Below are positions 54,929 through 63,399 of a stretch of 64,000 bases of DNA, one piece after another (position 1 is the first letter of the stretch; each line of letters opens with the position of its first letter). Source of the DNA: an uncultured Hyphomicrobium sp. (GTDB taxonomy: Bacteria; Pseudomonadota; Alphaproteobacteria; Rhizobiales; Hyphomicrobiaceae); the NCBI GenBank assembly GCA_934555825.1, contig CAKTFJ010000004.1, positions 1 to 64,000 of the forward strand, in the 5' to 3' direction. The notes under the pieces are model-generated. The model saw only the letters and a list, made by a program, of their open reading frames with translations, searched no databases and was not told the DNA's origin. The translations under genes and the position numbers were made by a program.

Positions 54929-56470
54929 CTAGCGAATTTGTTCGCTCAATCTGCCCAGTGTCTCATCACGTCCGAGCACGCTCATGACATCGAAAACGGG
55001 TGGCGAAACCGTCCTGCCCGTCAGAGCCGAACGCAGCGGCTGGGCGACCTTGCCGAGCTTTGCGCCGGTTTCTTCCGCGTACGTACGCACTAGGGCCTCT
55101 AGGCTTGCGGCGCTCCACTCGGTCGCAGCTTCCAGCCGCGGGAGCAGGGCCTTGAGATTCGCCTGGCCGTCAGCATCCAACAGCTTCTTCGCCTTGTCAT
55201 CTAGACTAAGGGGGCGTTCCGCGACCAGGAACAAGGCCTGCGCGAGAAGATCCGCGATCGTCTTTGCCCGTTCCCTGATGGCGGGAAGGGCGGCTGCGAG
55301 CTTCTCCCAACCTACAGCATCGAAGCGTTGCGCAAGGTCTGCGCCGGTCGCGGCACTCGGAACCAGCGCTTCAACCTCACGCGCGAGCGCGATGTCGGCG
55401 CGGGGCGGGGCTTTCGGATCGACGGGAAGCGCACGCAGGCTCGCGAAATCGAGATGCGGCAAGAGATCCTTGGCGCGGGCGAGCAACTCGGCTTCCTCTG
55501 CACCACGTACGTAATGGCCGTTCAGATCGTCGAGCTTCTTGAAGTCGAAACGAGCGGGACTCTTGTTGATGTCGTCGATGTCGAACCAACGGATGAGATC
55601 GTCCGTCGACATGATCTCGTCGTCGCCGTGGCTCCAACCCAGGCGTACGAGGTAGTTGCGCAGAGCCGACGGGAGATAGCCCATGGCGCGATACTCTTCG
55701 ACGCCCTGCGCACCGTGGCGTTTCGAGAGCTTGGCGCCGTCGCTGCCATGGATCAGCGGCACGTGTGCCCATACGGGCACGCTCCATCCCATGCCGCGAT
55801 AGATCTGCGTCTGGCGCGCTGCATTCGTCAGATGATCGACGCCTCGGACGACGTGCGTCACGCCCATGTCGTGATCGTCTACCACGACCGCGAGATTGTA
55901 GGTCGGGTTGCCGTCGCTCCTCAGGATAATGAGGTCGTCGAGTTCTTTGTTCTGGAACACGACACGACCCTGCACGCGATCCTCGATCACCGTCTCACCT
56001 TCACGCGGCGCTTTGAGACGCACGGCGAACGGCTGGCCTTCGGGCGCATCCGCGGGATCCCGATCACGCCAGGGCGACTGCACGGTGAAGGGCCGCTTCT
56101 CGGCTTCCGCAGCCTTGCGCATCTGATCGAGCTCTTCGGGGCTCAGATAGCAGCGGTAGGCGGCACCTTGATCGAGCAACGCCCGAGCCACCTCGCGATG
56201 ACGGTCCGCACGCGAGAACTGAGAGACAGGCTCGCCGTCCCAGTCGAGTTCAAGCCAGGAGAGACCGTCGAGAATGGCCGCCACGGCTGCCGGATTGTTC
56301 CGCTCGCGGTCCGTATCTTCGATGCGGAGCAGGAACGTGCCACCCTTGGCTTTCGCATAAAGCCAGTTGAACAGCGCCGTGCGCGCACCGCCGATATGCA
56401 GATAGCCGGTGGGAGATGGGGCGAAGCGCACGACCGGCGCGCGTGCCGGGCTCGATGAGGTCTCGGTCAT
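54929..56470 (-). CDS. gltX: Glutamate--tRNA ligase
   Basis: 513 residues. HIGG at 25-28 ([20 protein letters not shown]) and KLSKR at 247-251 are the class-I synthetase motifs. The C-terminal anticodon-binding domain is complete. It charges tRNA-Glu (and possibly tRNA-Gln). It lies 143 bp upstream of gltA in the same direction and diverges from comEC. Confidence 0.96.
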   Translation of the reverse strand: MTETSSSPARAPVVRFAPSPTGYLHIGGARTALFNWLYAKAKGGTFLLRIEDTDRERNNPAAVAAILDGLSWLELDWDGEPVSQFSRADRHREVARALLDQGAAYRCYLSPEELDQMRKAAEAEKRPFTVQSPWRDRDPADAPEGQPFAVRLKAPREGETVIEDRVQGRVVFQNKELDDLIILRSDGNPTYNLAVVVDDHDMGVTHVVRGVDHLTNAARQTQIYRGMGWSVPVWAHVPLIHGSDGAKLSKRHGAQGVEEYRAMGYLPSALRNYLVRLGWSHGDDEIMSTDDLIRWFDIDDINKSPARFDFKKLDDLNGHYVRGAEEAELLARAKDLLPHLDFASLRALPVDPKAPPRADIALAREVEALVPSAATGADLAQRFDAVGWEKLAAALPAIRERAKTIADLLAQALFLVAERPLSLDDKAKKLLDADGQANLKALLPRLEAATEWSAASLEALVRTYAEETGAKLGKVAQPLRSALTGRTVSPPVFDVMSVLGRDETLGRLSEQIR

Positions 56471-56563
56471 AGAGGGTTTGGCTCAGGTTTGAGAGGTTTG
56501 GGCGCCCGTGTAGCATAGGCGAGCGCGCTGAGACCAGCTCAAGGCGCCCGGGGAGAGGCGAGG

Positions 56564-58780
56564 GTGAACGTATCTGGCGGAAACGAAAGGCGGAATGGGC
56601 CTTTTGTCTCGGATTTTCCGCACGATCCGCGCTCCTTTACCGTGCGCTGGAGCCTTATCGGGCGGCTCGAGGAGGAACGCGCCCGGTGGTTCGTGTGGCT
56701 GCCGGTGTTCGTCGGCATCGGCATCGCGCTCTACTTCGCGCTGCCTGTCGAACCCAGTCTCTGGGCCGCCATGGGAGGGCTCGCGGCAGCCTCTGCCCTT
56801 TTCGTGGCGAGCGGGAGACCTGGCCTGATCCGCCTCACGGCGCTGGCTCTTTTGGCCGTTGCGCTCGGATTCGCCGTTTCGAAAGCGCGGACGGAATGGA
56901 CGCGCGCGCCGGTGCTCGGACACGAGATGCGCTTTGCGGACGTGCGCGGCATCGTGGAGTTGATCGAGCCGCGCGCGACGCGAGGAGAACGGCTCACCAT
57001 CCGTGTGACGTCGATCCGTGGTCTTGCGGCGGATGCAACGCCGGAACGGGTGCGCCTCTGGGTTCTGAAGACGCGGGCCGGGTTGAAGCCCGGCGATGCA
57101 GTGCGTCTTCGCGCAACGCTGAGGCCGCCTCCCATGCCGGCGTTGCCGGGCGGTTACGATTTCGCTCGCATGGCGTGGTTCCAAGGCCTGGGCGCGACGG
57201 GTTATGCGCTGGCCGCCGCCGAGATCGAAGCCCCGCCTATTGGCTACGCGGAGAGTGCCTTGCGCGCCGTGCGGCTTTGGCTGCAGCGATTACGGCTCGA
57301 CATCGGCGAGCGAATCCGCGCCGTTGTGCCGGGCGAGACAGGAGCGATTGCCGTGTCGCTGATCACGGGCGAGCGCGGCGGCATCACGGACGCCACCAAC
57401 GACGCCTATCGCGACTCGGGCCTCATCCACATCCTGTCGATCTCGGGTCTGCACATGGTGATCATGGCGGGTGCGGTGTTTCTATCGGCACGGGTCCTGC
57501 TCGCACTGTTTCCGGCTATTGCGCTGCGTGTGTCGACAAAGAAGTGGGCGGCCGTCGCGGGGCTTCTCGGCGCGACGGGGTATCTTCTCATCTCGGGCGC
57601 CGCGATCGCCACCGTCCGCGCCTTCATCATGATCTCGATCATGTTCATCGCCATCCTGCTCGACCGGCAGGCGCTCGCGATGCGCAACGTCGCGCTCGCG
57701 GCGCTCCTCATTCTGCTCGTGATGCCGGAGAGCCTGCTCGATCCGGGCTTCCAAATGTCGTTCGCCGCCGTCATCGCATTGATCGCGGGTTACGAGCTGA
57801 TCCGGCGCCGAACGGAGCAAACGGCCTTCGGCGGATGGGGGAAACTCGGTGCACTTTTCCTCGGCGGTATCCTGCTCTCGACTGTGATCGCAAGCCTCGC
57901 GGTGGCTCCGATCGGCGTCTATCACTTCCACAAGAGCCAGCAATACGCCGTGCTCGCCAATCTCATAGCGGGGCCGGCGGTGAATCTCGTCATCATGCCG
58001 GCGGCGCTTCTCACGCTCGTGCTGATGCCGTTCGGGCTCGAATGGCTGGCACTGCCGATCATGGCGCTCGGCATCGATTTCATGACGTGGACGGCCTACG
58101 TGGTTGCGGCGCTTCCAGGTGCCGTGGGCGTAATCCCGGAAATTCGCGGCAGCGCCTTCGGTCTCATGATCGCGGGCGGGCTGTGGCTGATGCTGTGGCA
58201 AACGCGGTGGCGGTTGTGGGGGCTGCCCGTCATCGTAGCCGGTGCGCTGCTCGCAGGCGGGAAGGAGCGACCGGATATTCTCGTCGGGCGCGGAGGGGAT
58301 CTCGTCGCGGTGCGGGGGCCTGACGGCTTGCTTGTTGCCACGCACGGGTCGTCCGGCACCTTCGAGCTCGGGCGCTGGCTCGAACACGATGGCGATGCGC
58401 GAACTCCACGCGCTGCACGCGAGGCTCGTGGCCTTTCTTGCGACGGCGTAGGGTGTCTTGCAGAAACCAAAGGTCTGCGCGTGGCGATTTCCCGTCATCC
58501 CTCGGCCACGGCAGAAGACTGCGCGAACGCGGATATTCTTGTCGGCGGTCCGCGTCGTCCCCGCGGCTGTGACGGCCCGCTCGCTGTTTTCGATCGGGCG
58601 GCCTTACGGCGCGACGGCGCGCACGCGGTTTATGTGCAAGACAATGCAGACGGCGATGCGGCGCGCAGCGTGCGGGCGGAATCTGTTGCCGCACGCCGCG
58701 GGGTGCGCCCGTGGACAGAACGGCCTGAACGCCCGCAGCGAACACGCAACTCAAGCCGAGCGCGCGCTGCACTTCAGTAG
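56564..58780 (+). CDS. comEC: ComEC/Rec2 family competence membrane protein
   Basis: 738 residues from GTG 56564. An N-terminal DUF4131 region with three helices (about 40-110) is followed by a soluble OB-like part and the Competence domain with about eight helices, including DSGLIHILSISGLHMVIMAG (about 284-303). The C-terminal region (about 560-738) is short and lacks a clear HxHxDH site, so the metallo-beta-lactamase domain of Gram-positive ComEC is absent or degenerate. It is the predicted inner-membrane DNA channel of natural transformation. Confidence 0.87.
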   Translation: MNVSGGNERRNGPFVSDFPHDPRSFTVRWSLIGRLEEERARWFVWLPVFVGIGIALYFALPVEPSLWAAMGGLAAASALFVASGRPGLIRLTALALLAVALGFAVSKARTEWTRAPVLGHEMRFADVRGIVELIEPRATRGERLTIRVTSIRGLAADATPERVRLWVLKTRAGLKPGDAVRLRATLRPPPMPALPGGYDFARMAWFQGLGATGYALAAAEIEAPPIGYAESALRAVRLWLQRLRLDIGERIRAVVPGETGAIAVSLITGERGGITDATNDAYRDSGLIHILSISGLHMVIMAGAVFLSARVLLALFPAIALRVSTKKWAAVAGLLGATGYLLISGAAIATVRAFIMISIMFIAILLDRQALAMRNVALAALLILLVMPESLLDPGFQMSFAAVIALIAGYELIRRRTEQTAFGGWGKLGALFLGGILLSTVIASLAVAPIGVYHFHKSQQYAVLANLIAGPAVNLVIMPAALLTLVLMPFGLEWLALPIMALGIDFMTWTAYVVAALPGAVGVIPEIRGSAFGLMIAGGLWLMLWQTRWRLWGLPVIVAGALLAGGKERPDILVGRGGDLVAVRGPDGLLVATHGSSGTFELGRWLEHDGDARTPRAAREARGLSCDGVGCLAETKGLRVAISRHPSATAEDCANADILVGGPRRPRGCDGPLAVFDRAALRRDGAHAVYVQDNADGDAARSVRAESVAARRGVRPWTERPERPQRTRNSSRARAALQ

Positions 58781-58810
58781 AGCGGCGCTCCAGTAGAGAT
58801 GACGCCGCTC
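58780..58810. terminator. Candidate bidirectional terminator between comEC and lexA
   Basis: GAGCGGCG (58780-58787) and CGCCGCTC (58803-58810) form an 8-bp perfect stem with a 15-nt loop in the short convergent spacer. There is no T-run on either side, so it is only a candidate. Confidence 0.3.
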
Positions 58811-58822
58811 CGTTTGCGCCGG

Positions 58823-59539
58823 TCAGTACCGCCGGATGAGGCCGACGAGACGGCCCTGGATGTCCACCTGGTCGGGGCCGAAGATGCGCGTTTTGAATTC
58901 GGGGTTCGCCGCTTCCAGCGCAACGGTCGAGCCCTTCTTGCGCAGGCGCTTCAAGGTGGCCTCCTCGTGCTCGACGAGGGCGACCACGATGTCGCCGTTC
59001 TCGGCCGTATCGCAGCGGCGGATGATGACCGTGTCGCCGTCGTGGATGCCGGCTTCGATCATCGAATCGCCTTTGACTTCGAGCGCGAAGTGCTCGCCGT
59101 TCGTCAGCAGGTCCGGGGGGCAGGCGATGTCGTGCGTGTGGTTCTGGATCGCGGAGATCGGAACGCCGGCCGCGATGCGGCCCATCACCGGCACGGAAAC
59201 CGTGCGGCTATCCAGCATGTGCGAGGGGGGCAGCGAAATATCCGGCACGCGCGATTTCGCGCCTTCGATGACACTCGGCTGGAAGCCGACGCGGCGCAGC
59301 GCTTCCGCTGTCTGTGCGGTGGAGCTTTCCGGCAGCTTCAGCACCTCGATGGCTCGGGCGCGATGAGGCAGGCGGCGGATGAAGCCCCGCTCGACCAGTG
59401 CTGTGATCAGACGGTGAATTCCGGATTTGGACTTGAGATCGAGTGCGTCCTTCATCTCGTCGAACGACGGCGGGACGCCATCGGCCTGCATACGCTCGTG
59501 AATGAAAAGCAGCAGCTCTTTCTGCTTCGACGTCAGCAT
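58823..59539 (-). CDS. lexA: LexA repressor
   Basis: 238 residues, the long alphaproteobacterial form. The winged helix-turn-helix covers 1-65. The self-cleavage site is Ala124-Gly125 (GRIAAGVPI), the catalytic Ser159 is in GDSM and Lys197 in EEATLKRL. It represses the SOS regulon and cleaves itself when RecA filaments form. The gene normally follows moeA in this group; here the transposon separates them. The SOS box at 59810-59824 lies 271 bp upstream of its start. Confidence 0.96.
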   Translation of the reverse strand: MLTSKQKELLLFIHERMQADGVPPSFDEMKDALDLKSKSGIHRLITALVERGFIRRLPHRARAIEVLKLPESSTAQTAEALRRVGFQPSVIEGAKSRVPDISLPPSHMLDSRTVSVPVMGRIAAGVPISAIQNHTHDIACPPDLLTNGEHFALEVKGDSMIEAGIHDGDTVIIRRCDTAENGDIVVALVEHEEATLKRLRKKGSTVALEAANPEFKTRIFGPDQVDIQGRLVGLIRRY

Positions 59540-59809
59540 TCATGCCTCCCGTGCAAGGCCCGGACTTCCAAGGCCGAGAGTTTTCCGCCTACGACGGTTC
59601 CGGCGGCCGGCCTCCCGAAAGAGGCTGCCGATGCGCCACGACGGCCAGGAGCAGACGAACGATCCCTGTCCGCGGCGTTGCCGCCGAAAGCCCGGAGATC
59701 AGACCTTCATCCGTATCCTGTCCGTGCCGGCTCGATCCGCAAAGCCGGATGACGCGTCGGAACGCGAGTCGTAAGACTCACCTAAACAAATCGTGAATGT
59801 ACGCTAATC

Positions 59810-59824
59810 GTTCCCGGCTCGTTC
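59810..59824. promoter_or_regulatory. LexA (SOS) box in the lexA promoter
   Basis: GTTC-CCGGCTC-GTTC is an exact GTTC-N7-GTTC, the operator reported for LexA of alphaproteobacteria. On the minus strand it falls in the 17-bp spacer between TTGCAG (59830-59825) and TAGCGT (59807-59802), so LexA binding should block RNA polymerase at lexA itself. The leader would be about 260 nt. Confidence 0.8.
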
Positions 59825-59837
59825 TGCAAGCGCAACC

Positions 59838-59845
59838 TGTGATGA
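59838..59845. repeat. Target-site duplication, left copy
   Basis: TGTGATGA directly abuts the left terminal repeat and is repeated exactly at 63420-63427 on the other side of the transposon. Eight bp fits IS1- and IS1595-type transposition. Confidence 0.9.
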
Positions 59846-59865
59846 GGTAGTGTCTCAGTTTGAAA
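59846..59865 (+). repeat. Left terminal inverted repeat of the transposon
   Basis: 20 bp, GGTAGTGTCTCAGTTTGAAA, identical in inverted orientation to 63400-63419. The first passenger gene ends only 6 bp inside it. Confidence 0.93.
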
Positions 59866-59871
59866 AATATC

Positions 59872-60651
59872 TCAGCGATAGCGCGCTTTAGCCGGATCAA
59901 AGCTTGGCGGGGGACTTAGTCGGTCCCATCTATCCATCGCCCACCGGCAAACAGCTTCCATATTCTTCAGGTCGCGTTTGTACGCAGTAGGCGAGGTGTA
60001 AAGCCTACGTCGGTGCACGTGGAAAATCATACAATGGTCATTAGAAGCAACGTCTGTCTCGGCGCACCTGGCGCTGGACACATGAACGTGTAGAAGGCTG
60101 CATGCGACCTCTTTCGCCCTTTGGTCCTTAGCGATCGCTTGAGGGGTTTTGAGCGCCGTGCCCATGGCCGGGTCGATGATTAGCGCCCCTAGCTGATCGC
60201 GTCCACGCGTTCGTCGTTGCCGCACCCATACCGTCGGGAAAACGCTAATTTCAACATCTTCCATCTTGATACGTTGAAGCCGATTCCCAACGGCTTCGAA
60301 CTCAAGTCCAGCGATAGGCAATGTATTCAAAGACGCATCGAAGGCGTCCAGCGCAGCGATTTGCAGGTCTATGTTCGTCAGCTCTTTTGGATCGCCTGCC
60401 GACTCCTTGCGTTGCTCTAGCGCGTCTCTGCCATCGAGAATGATAGTCCTGCTCCTCGTGGCGCTCGACAAATAGCGACGAACCGTGCGATTCACATCAC
60501 GGTATCCAATAGACCTGTAGAGACGCTCGTATTTCGAGTCGCGGAGCAACGTTTCGCGTGGGCCATCATCAGCCGCCATGAGTTCACCGAACTCCAGGAC
60601 CGTGAAGCGGGGCCTCTTGTTTACCCGCCAGACATATTGAGGATTGCTCAT
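59872..60651 (-). CDS. Transposon passenger protein of unknown function (259 aa)
   Basis: Start at ATG 60651 (MSNPQYVWRVNKRPRFTVLEFGELMAADDGPRETLLRDSKYERLYRSIGY); the longer in-frame extension is not protein-like. The middle (LEFEAVGNRLQRIKMEDVEISVFPTVWVRQRRTRGRDQLGALIIDPAMG) has a beta-hairpin/acidic pattern that loosely recalls PD-(D/E)XK-type nuclease proteins, but no catalytic triad can be fixed, so I assign no function. Its start codon overlaps that of the divergent gene at 60650. It ends 6 bp from the left terminal repeat. Confidence 0.65.
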   Translation of the reverse strand: MSNPQYVWRVNKRPRFTVLEFGELMAADDGPRETLLRDSKYERLYRSIGYRDVNRTVRRYLSSATRSRTIILDGRDALEQRKESAGDPKELTNIDLQIAALDAFDASLNTLPIAGLEFEAVGNRLQRIKMEDVEISVFPTVWVRQRRTRGRDQLGALIIDPAMGTALKTPQAIAKDQRAKEVACSLLHVHVSSARCAETDVASNDHCMIFHVHRRRLYTSPTAYKRDLKNMEAVCRWAMDRWDRLSPPPSFDPAKARYR

Positions 60652-60937
60652 GACAGACCGTTTCTGGTGCGCATCCTTGAAAGACGGACGAGAAATATGC
60701 GTTTCTCCCTTGTCGCGCACAACAATTGAACAAATACAATACGATAGCGACCTGGGAGACGAGTACGGATATTTCATCTACGAGTGCGATCGGACAAGAC
60801 ACTCGGCAGGTATAGAAATTCTGGCTAAAGCAGCGTCTTATGAAGCGGCGATGCGGCTAATCGACATTTACATCATGTCCTTGGATGCACGTGATTCGCA
60901 AGGCAGCGGGATCGCTACCCTAGCTGCTACGCCCTAG
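60650..60937 (+). CDS. Transposon passenger protein of unknown function (95 aa)
   Basis: ATG 60650. MTDRFWCASLKDGREICVSPLSRTTIEQIQYDSDLGDEYGYFIYECDRT… contains two Cys in the first third and an acidic, Tyr-rich core (DLGDEYGYFIYECD); no known domain is recognised. Its start codon shares the TCATGA palindrome with the divergent passenger gene. Its 3' end overlaps the convergent transposase gene by 11 bp. Short length and overlaps on both sides make it less certain than its neighbours. Confidence 0.5.
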   Translation: MTDRFWCASLKDGREICVSPLSRTTIEQIQYDSDLGDEYGYFIYECDRTRHSAGIEILAKAASYEAAMRLIDIYIMSLDARDSQGSGIATLAATP

Positions 60938-61817
60938 ACGTCTTCTTATATGTTTTCGGCCGACCGGGCTTCGGTGCAACGGCATCCATCCGCTCAATCA
61001 GTGTTTCGAACGACAGCAGTTCAGTCGTAAGTCCCGCTGCCATGGCGGGAGAGACGCGAAGCGTCTTGTGAATGCGGCACCAGTTGTAAAAGTAGAAGTA
61101 GAGCGAGAGTGCATGACGGTGGTTCGCGAGCTTCTTTGAGAAGGCATTCGAGAGGCGGGAGAACCGCTTCATGCTCATGCGCATGGTGAGGTTCTGGCGC
61201 TCGACGTAGGACGTGGAGATATGCTTCGCGTCCGGATTGCCAGCGATAGGCTTCTTCTTGATGCCGATGCAGGCGGGCGGGCTGTATTTGCGCTCAGGCC
61301 CGCTGCCTCCGGGAACCTCGCCGTACATCTTCACGAGCTGGGCGAAGTCGATGTCCGTGTTTCCGAAGACTTGCTCAACTGCAGTCAGGTAGGCTTTGTG
61401 CCCGTCCGTCGTGAGTTGCACCCGGTTCGCTAGGCGCTCTTTGAGGTCATCCATGAAAGCAGCAGCCCAGTAGGCGTCACGCTGGCCCACGGTCCAGCCG
61501 CAGATGAGCTTGCTGTCCGCATCCAGGGCCGTCCACGTCCACACGTCGCCCGCGCCCTTCGGAGGTGCCTTGGCGTCCACGACGTTCTTGTTCTTCGCGT
61601 AGACGAACGACCAGATCTCATCGCACTGGATGCGCTGCGATTGGAGGCCCCGCACGTTATCGTCGTGGAAGGCGAGAGCGGCCCGGCCGGCCTCGTCCAG
61701 CAGCTTCGAAACCGTGTTGATGGAGACGTCGCAAACCCTAGAAATCGAGCGCATGGAAGACCCCTCGCAGAGAAGCGAGAGGATTTGCACGCGCTTGGCT
61801 AAGGGCAGCTTGTTCAT
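60927..61817 (-). CDS. IS1-like DDE transposase
   Basis: 296 residues from ATG 61817 (TTAAGG just upstream); in-frame ATGs up to 61880 run into a hairpin. An N-terminal helix-turn-helix (about 12-45; SMRSISRVCDVSINTVSKLLDEAG) precedes the DDE domain: Asp66 in CDEIWSF, Asp138 in LTTDGHKAY and Glu206 in SYVERQNLTMRM, followed by RFSRLSNAFSKKLANHRHALSLYFYFYNWCRIHKTL. All three catalytic residues are intact and the frame is continuous, unlike classical IS1 with its programmed frameshift. It should mobilise the whole element. Confidence 0.88.
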   Translation of the reverse strand: MNKLPLAKRVQILSLLCEGSSMRSISRVCDVSINTVSKLLDEAGRAALAFHDDNVRGLQSQRIQCDEIWSFVYAKNKNVVDAKAPPKGAGDVWTWTALDADSKLICGWTVGQRDAYWAAAFMDDLKERLANRVQLTTDGHKAYLTAVEQVFGNTDIDFAQLVKMYGEVPGGSGPERKYSPPACIGIKKKPIAGNPDAKHISTSYVERQNLTMRMSMKRFSRLSNAFSKKLANHRHALSLYFYFYNWCRIHKTLRVSPAMAAGLTTELLSFETLIERMDAVAPKPGRPKTYKKTSRA

Positions 61818-61879
61818 GCCCTTAATATATGAACGTTTATGCATAGCGCCAAGAATATTGTTCATGGATTCACAAAACA

Positions 61880-61908
61880 CAGTGGCGGTGATACAATCAC
61901 CGCCACTG
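61880..61908. promoter_or_regulatory. Perfect 13-bp hairpin upstream of the transposase
   Basis: CAGTGGCGGTGAT and ATCACCGCCACTG are perfectly complementary around a 3-nt loop (ACA). It starts 63 bp before the transposase start. Many insertion sequences use such stems to block translation from read-through transcripts; that role is inferred here. Confidence 0.65.
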
Positions 61909-61939
61909 GCATCCTTCGTCGCTGTTGGGAGCCCACGTT

Positions 61940-61970
61940 AAGCCGCCGTACCGCAAGGTATTGGCGGCTT
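61940..61970 (+). terminator. Hairpin with GCAA tetraloop and T-rich tail
   Basis: AAGCCGCC (61940-61947) pairs with GGCGGCTT (61963-61970), with inner pairing TACC/GGTA closed by GCAA. TTCTATTTT follows on the plus strand, so it looks like a rightward intrinsic terminator. No rightward gene ends just before it, so it would terminate either read-through or a small antisense RNA starting near the transposase leader. Confidence 0.55.
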
Positions 61971-62079
61971 TTCTATTTTGCCCGTACCGCGTCCGTGAGC
62001 CTGACGTCGGCTAGAGCAACTCTTCTTGTCAGCATTTACCCTCCATTGAGACCGCTAACCGGTCTTAACCATGTATGCG

Positions 62080-62143
62080 CCGCCAGATGCGGCCAAGTCA
62101 AGAGGTGAGGAGAAATTCCTCATACCCCTTGACTTAGGCGGCG
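62080..62143. promoter_or_regulatory. 64-bp imperfect palindrome before the rightward passenger gene
   Basis: Nested arms: GCCGCC (62080-62085) with GGCGGC (62138-62143), AAGTCAAG (62096-62103) with CTTGACTT (62129-62136), and TGAGGA (62107-62112) with TCCTCA (62118-62123). It ends 35 bp before the start codon at 62179. It could fold as a leader RNA or be a DNA-level regulatory or transposition site. Confidence 0.6.
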
Positions 62144-62178
62144 ACGGGGGTTATGTGGCCATACTCTGGAGGATTAGA

Positions 62179-62913
62179 ATGTCAGAGGACGTCTCAACTC
62201 GTTTTCCTTTCATCAGCCTCGAAAAGGCCTTGGCGCGAACTGAGCAACTGTTCAGCGCGGACAAGGCCGGGCGGCCGATGTTGATCCCAGTGGCTTTCGA
62301 GGTGTGGAACTACAGCCCCAAAAGCAGCGGTGCATTTCAAACTGTCGCTGCTTTGAAGCAGTATGGGCTTCTCGATGATGAGGGTGCTAACGACGAGCGC
62401 CGCGTTCGCGTCAGCGATGCTGCGCGGAGATTTTTTTTGGATGAGCGCGACGAAGTGCGTGCCGGAAAGTTGGCGTCGTTCGCTTTGGCGCCGCCCTTGT
62501 TCCGCACCCTCTGGGAGACCGACGGATGGTCTGCAGGAATACCGGCCGACACAGTGGCGAGGAGCCACCTAAAGCTAGAGCGGAATCTTAACGATCAGTC
62601 AGCGCGATCCCTTCTGAGCATCCTCAAAGACAATATTCAATTCGCTGGTCTTAAGTCTGGCTTTCCCCGCGCCTCTTCGGTAGAATCTCAGAAGTCTGAA
62701 GGGGGTAACAAGACCCCTCCAGAACCTGAGGGACAGAAGATGCAGGAAGGGACCGCTCGCCAAGAGCCGAAAGCTGACAGTTCAGGCAAGCCGATAGTTT
62801 TCGACATGGAATCTGTCACAGTCGATGCGCGGATCGAGACCGCAGAGGATCTACGAGAATTCATTGAGAAGCTGGAGCGGCTAGAGCCGCTAATGCCGAA
62901 AAAGCAGAACTAG
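62179..62913 (+). CDS. Transposon passenger protein, winged-helix-like (244 aa)
   Basis: ATG 62179 is preceded by GGAGG; the in-frame ATG at 62071 is upstream of the palindrome and less likely. Residues about 25-95 (GRPMLIPVAFEVWNYSPKSSGAFQTVAALKQYGLLDDEGANDERRVRVSDAARRFF) have the helix-turn-helix-then-strand pattern of a winged helix, as in DUF5343-like proteins. A helical region follows, then a disordered Pro/Glu/Lys stretch (about 165-205) and a C-terminal coiled-coil-like helix (AEDLREFIEKLERLEPLM). DNA binding is suggested, not shown. It overlaps the convergent next gene by 4 bp. Confidence 0.65.
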   Translation: MSEDVSTRFPFISLEKALARTEQLFSADKAGRPMLIPVAFEVWNYSPKSSGAFQTVAALKQYGLLDDEGANDERRVRVSDAARRFFLDERDEVRAGKLASFALAPPLFRTLWETDGWSAGIPADTVARSHLKLERNLNDQSARSLLSILKDNIQFAGLKSGFPRASSVESQKSEGGNKTPPEPEGQKMQEGTARQEPKADSSGKPIVFDMESVTVDARIETAEDLREFIEKLERLEPLMPKKQN

Positions 62914-63143
62914 TCTTTCTTCCAGCGCGCCGCTGCTGCCTTCTTGGCGATGTCGGCGCGCTCTTTCTTGCTAAGAGATTCGGCGCGTGCTTTGCCGCCC
63001 TTCCTGCCTAGGCTAACGGCTGCCCTGTCCTTCCCGTCCTCGGTCAGATCTTCCTCTTCCTCACCCGTCGCAATCCGGGCAATCCGTACGGCGTTCGATA
63101 CGACGTCGGCCGGACGTTTCTCACCCTTCGGACCTTTGGGCAT
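62910..63143 (-). CDS. Small basic KGG-type protein (77 aa), transposon passenger
   Basis: MPKGPKGEKRPADVVSNAVRIARIATGEEEEDLTEDGKDRAAVSLGRKGGKARAESLSKKERADIAKKAAAARWKKD: an N-terminal Lys/Pro-rich part, an acidic middle, and a C-terminal basic helix pair of the RKGGKARA…IAKKAAAARW type that is common in small alphaproteobacterial proteins labelled RNA-binding or histone-like. It probably binds nucleic acid. It overlaps the upstream gene by 23 bp and the downstream convergent gene by 4 bp. Confidence 0.65.
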   Translation of the reverse strand: MPKGPKGEKRPADVVSNAVRIARIATGEEEEDLTEDGKDRAAVSLGRKGGKARAESLSKKERADIAKKAAAARWKKD

Positions 63144-63342
63144 CGTCCGAGATCTCCTGTCTTGCCTCTCTACAGAGGCGGTTTAACTGTTCGCGCCGGA
63201 ACGGGTGCATCTCAGCATGAGCGCAGTACGCGGCCTCGCGGCGCAACTGGCACGCGACATCGAACCAGTTCCGGAACAACCCCGAACTCGCAAGCTCCGG
63301 GGCTCTCCATCGAATATAGTCTTGCTGGGTCGGCTTATCCAT
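63121..63342 (-). CDS. Small hypothetical protein (73 aa), transposon passenger
   Basis: From ATG 63342: MDKPTQQDYIRWRAPELASSGLFRNWFDVACQLRREAAYCAHAEMHPFRREQLNRLCREARQEISDDAQRSEG. Largely helical, with three Cys. An ATG at 63351 adds three residues, and the frame is open further to 63405 inside the right terminal repeat. No known family. It overlaps the KGG-type gene by 23 bp, so the two are probably co-translated. No clear ribosome site. Confidence 0.5.
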   Translation of the reverse strand: MDKPTQQDYIRWRAPELASSGLFRNWFDVACQLRREAAYCAHAEMHPFRREQLNRLCREARQEISDDAQRSEG

Positions 63343-63399
63343 AGCGCTAAGCATAGCATGAGCGCATGGCAGGCGGGCGGGTAGCGCACAGCAGTCAAA

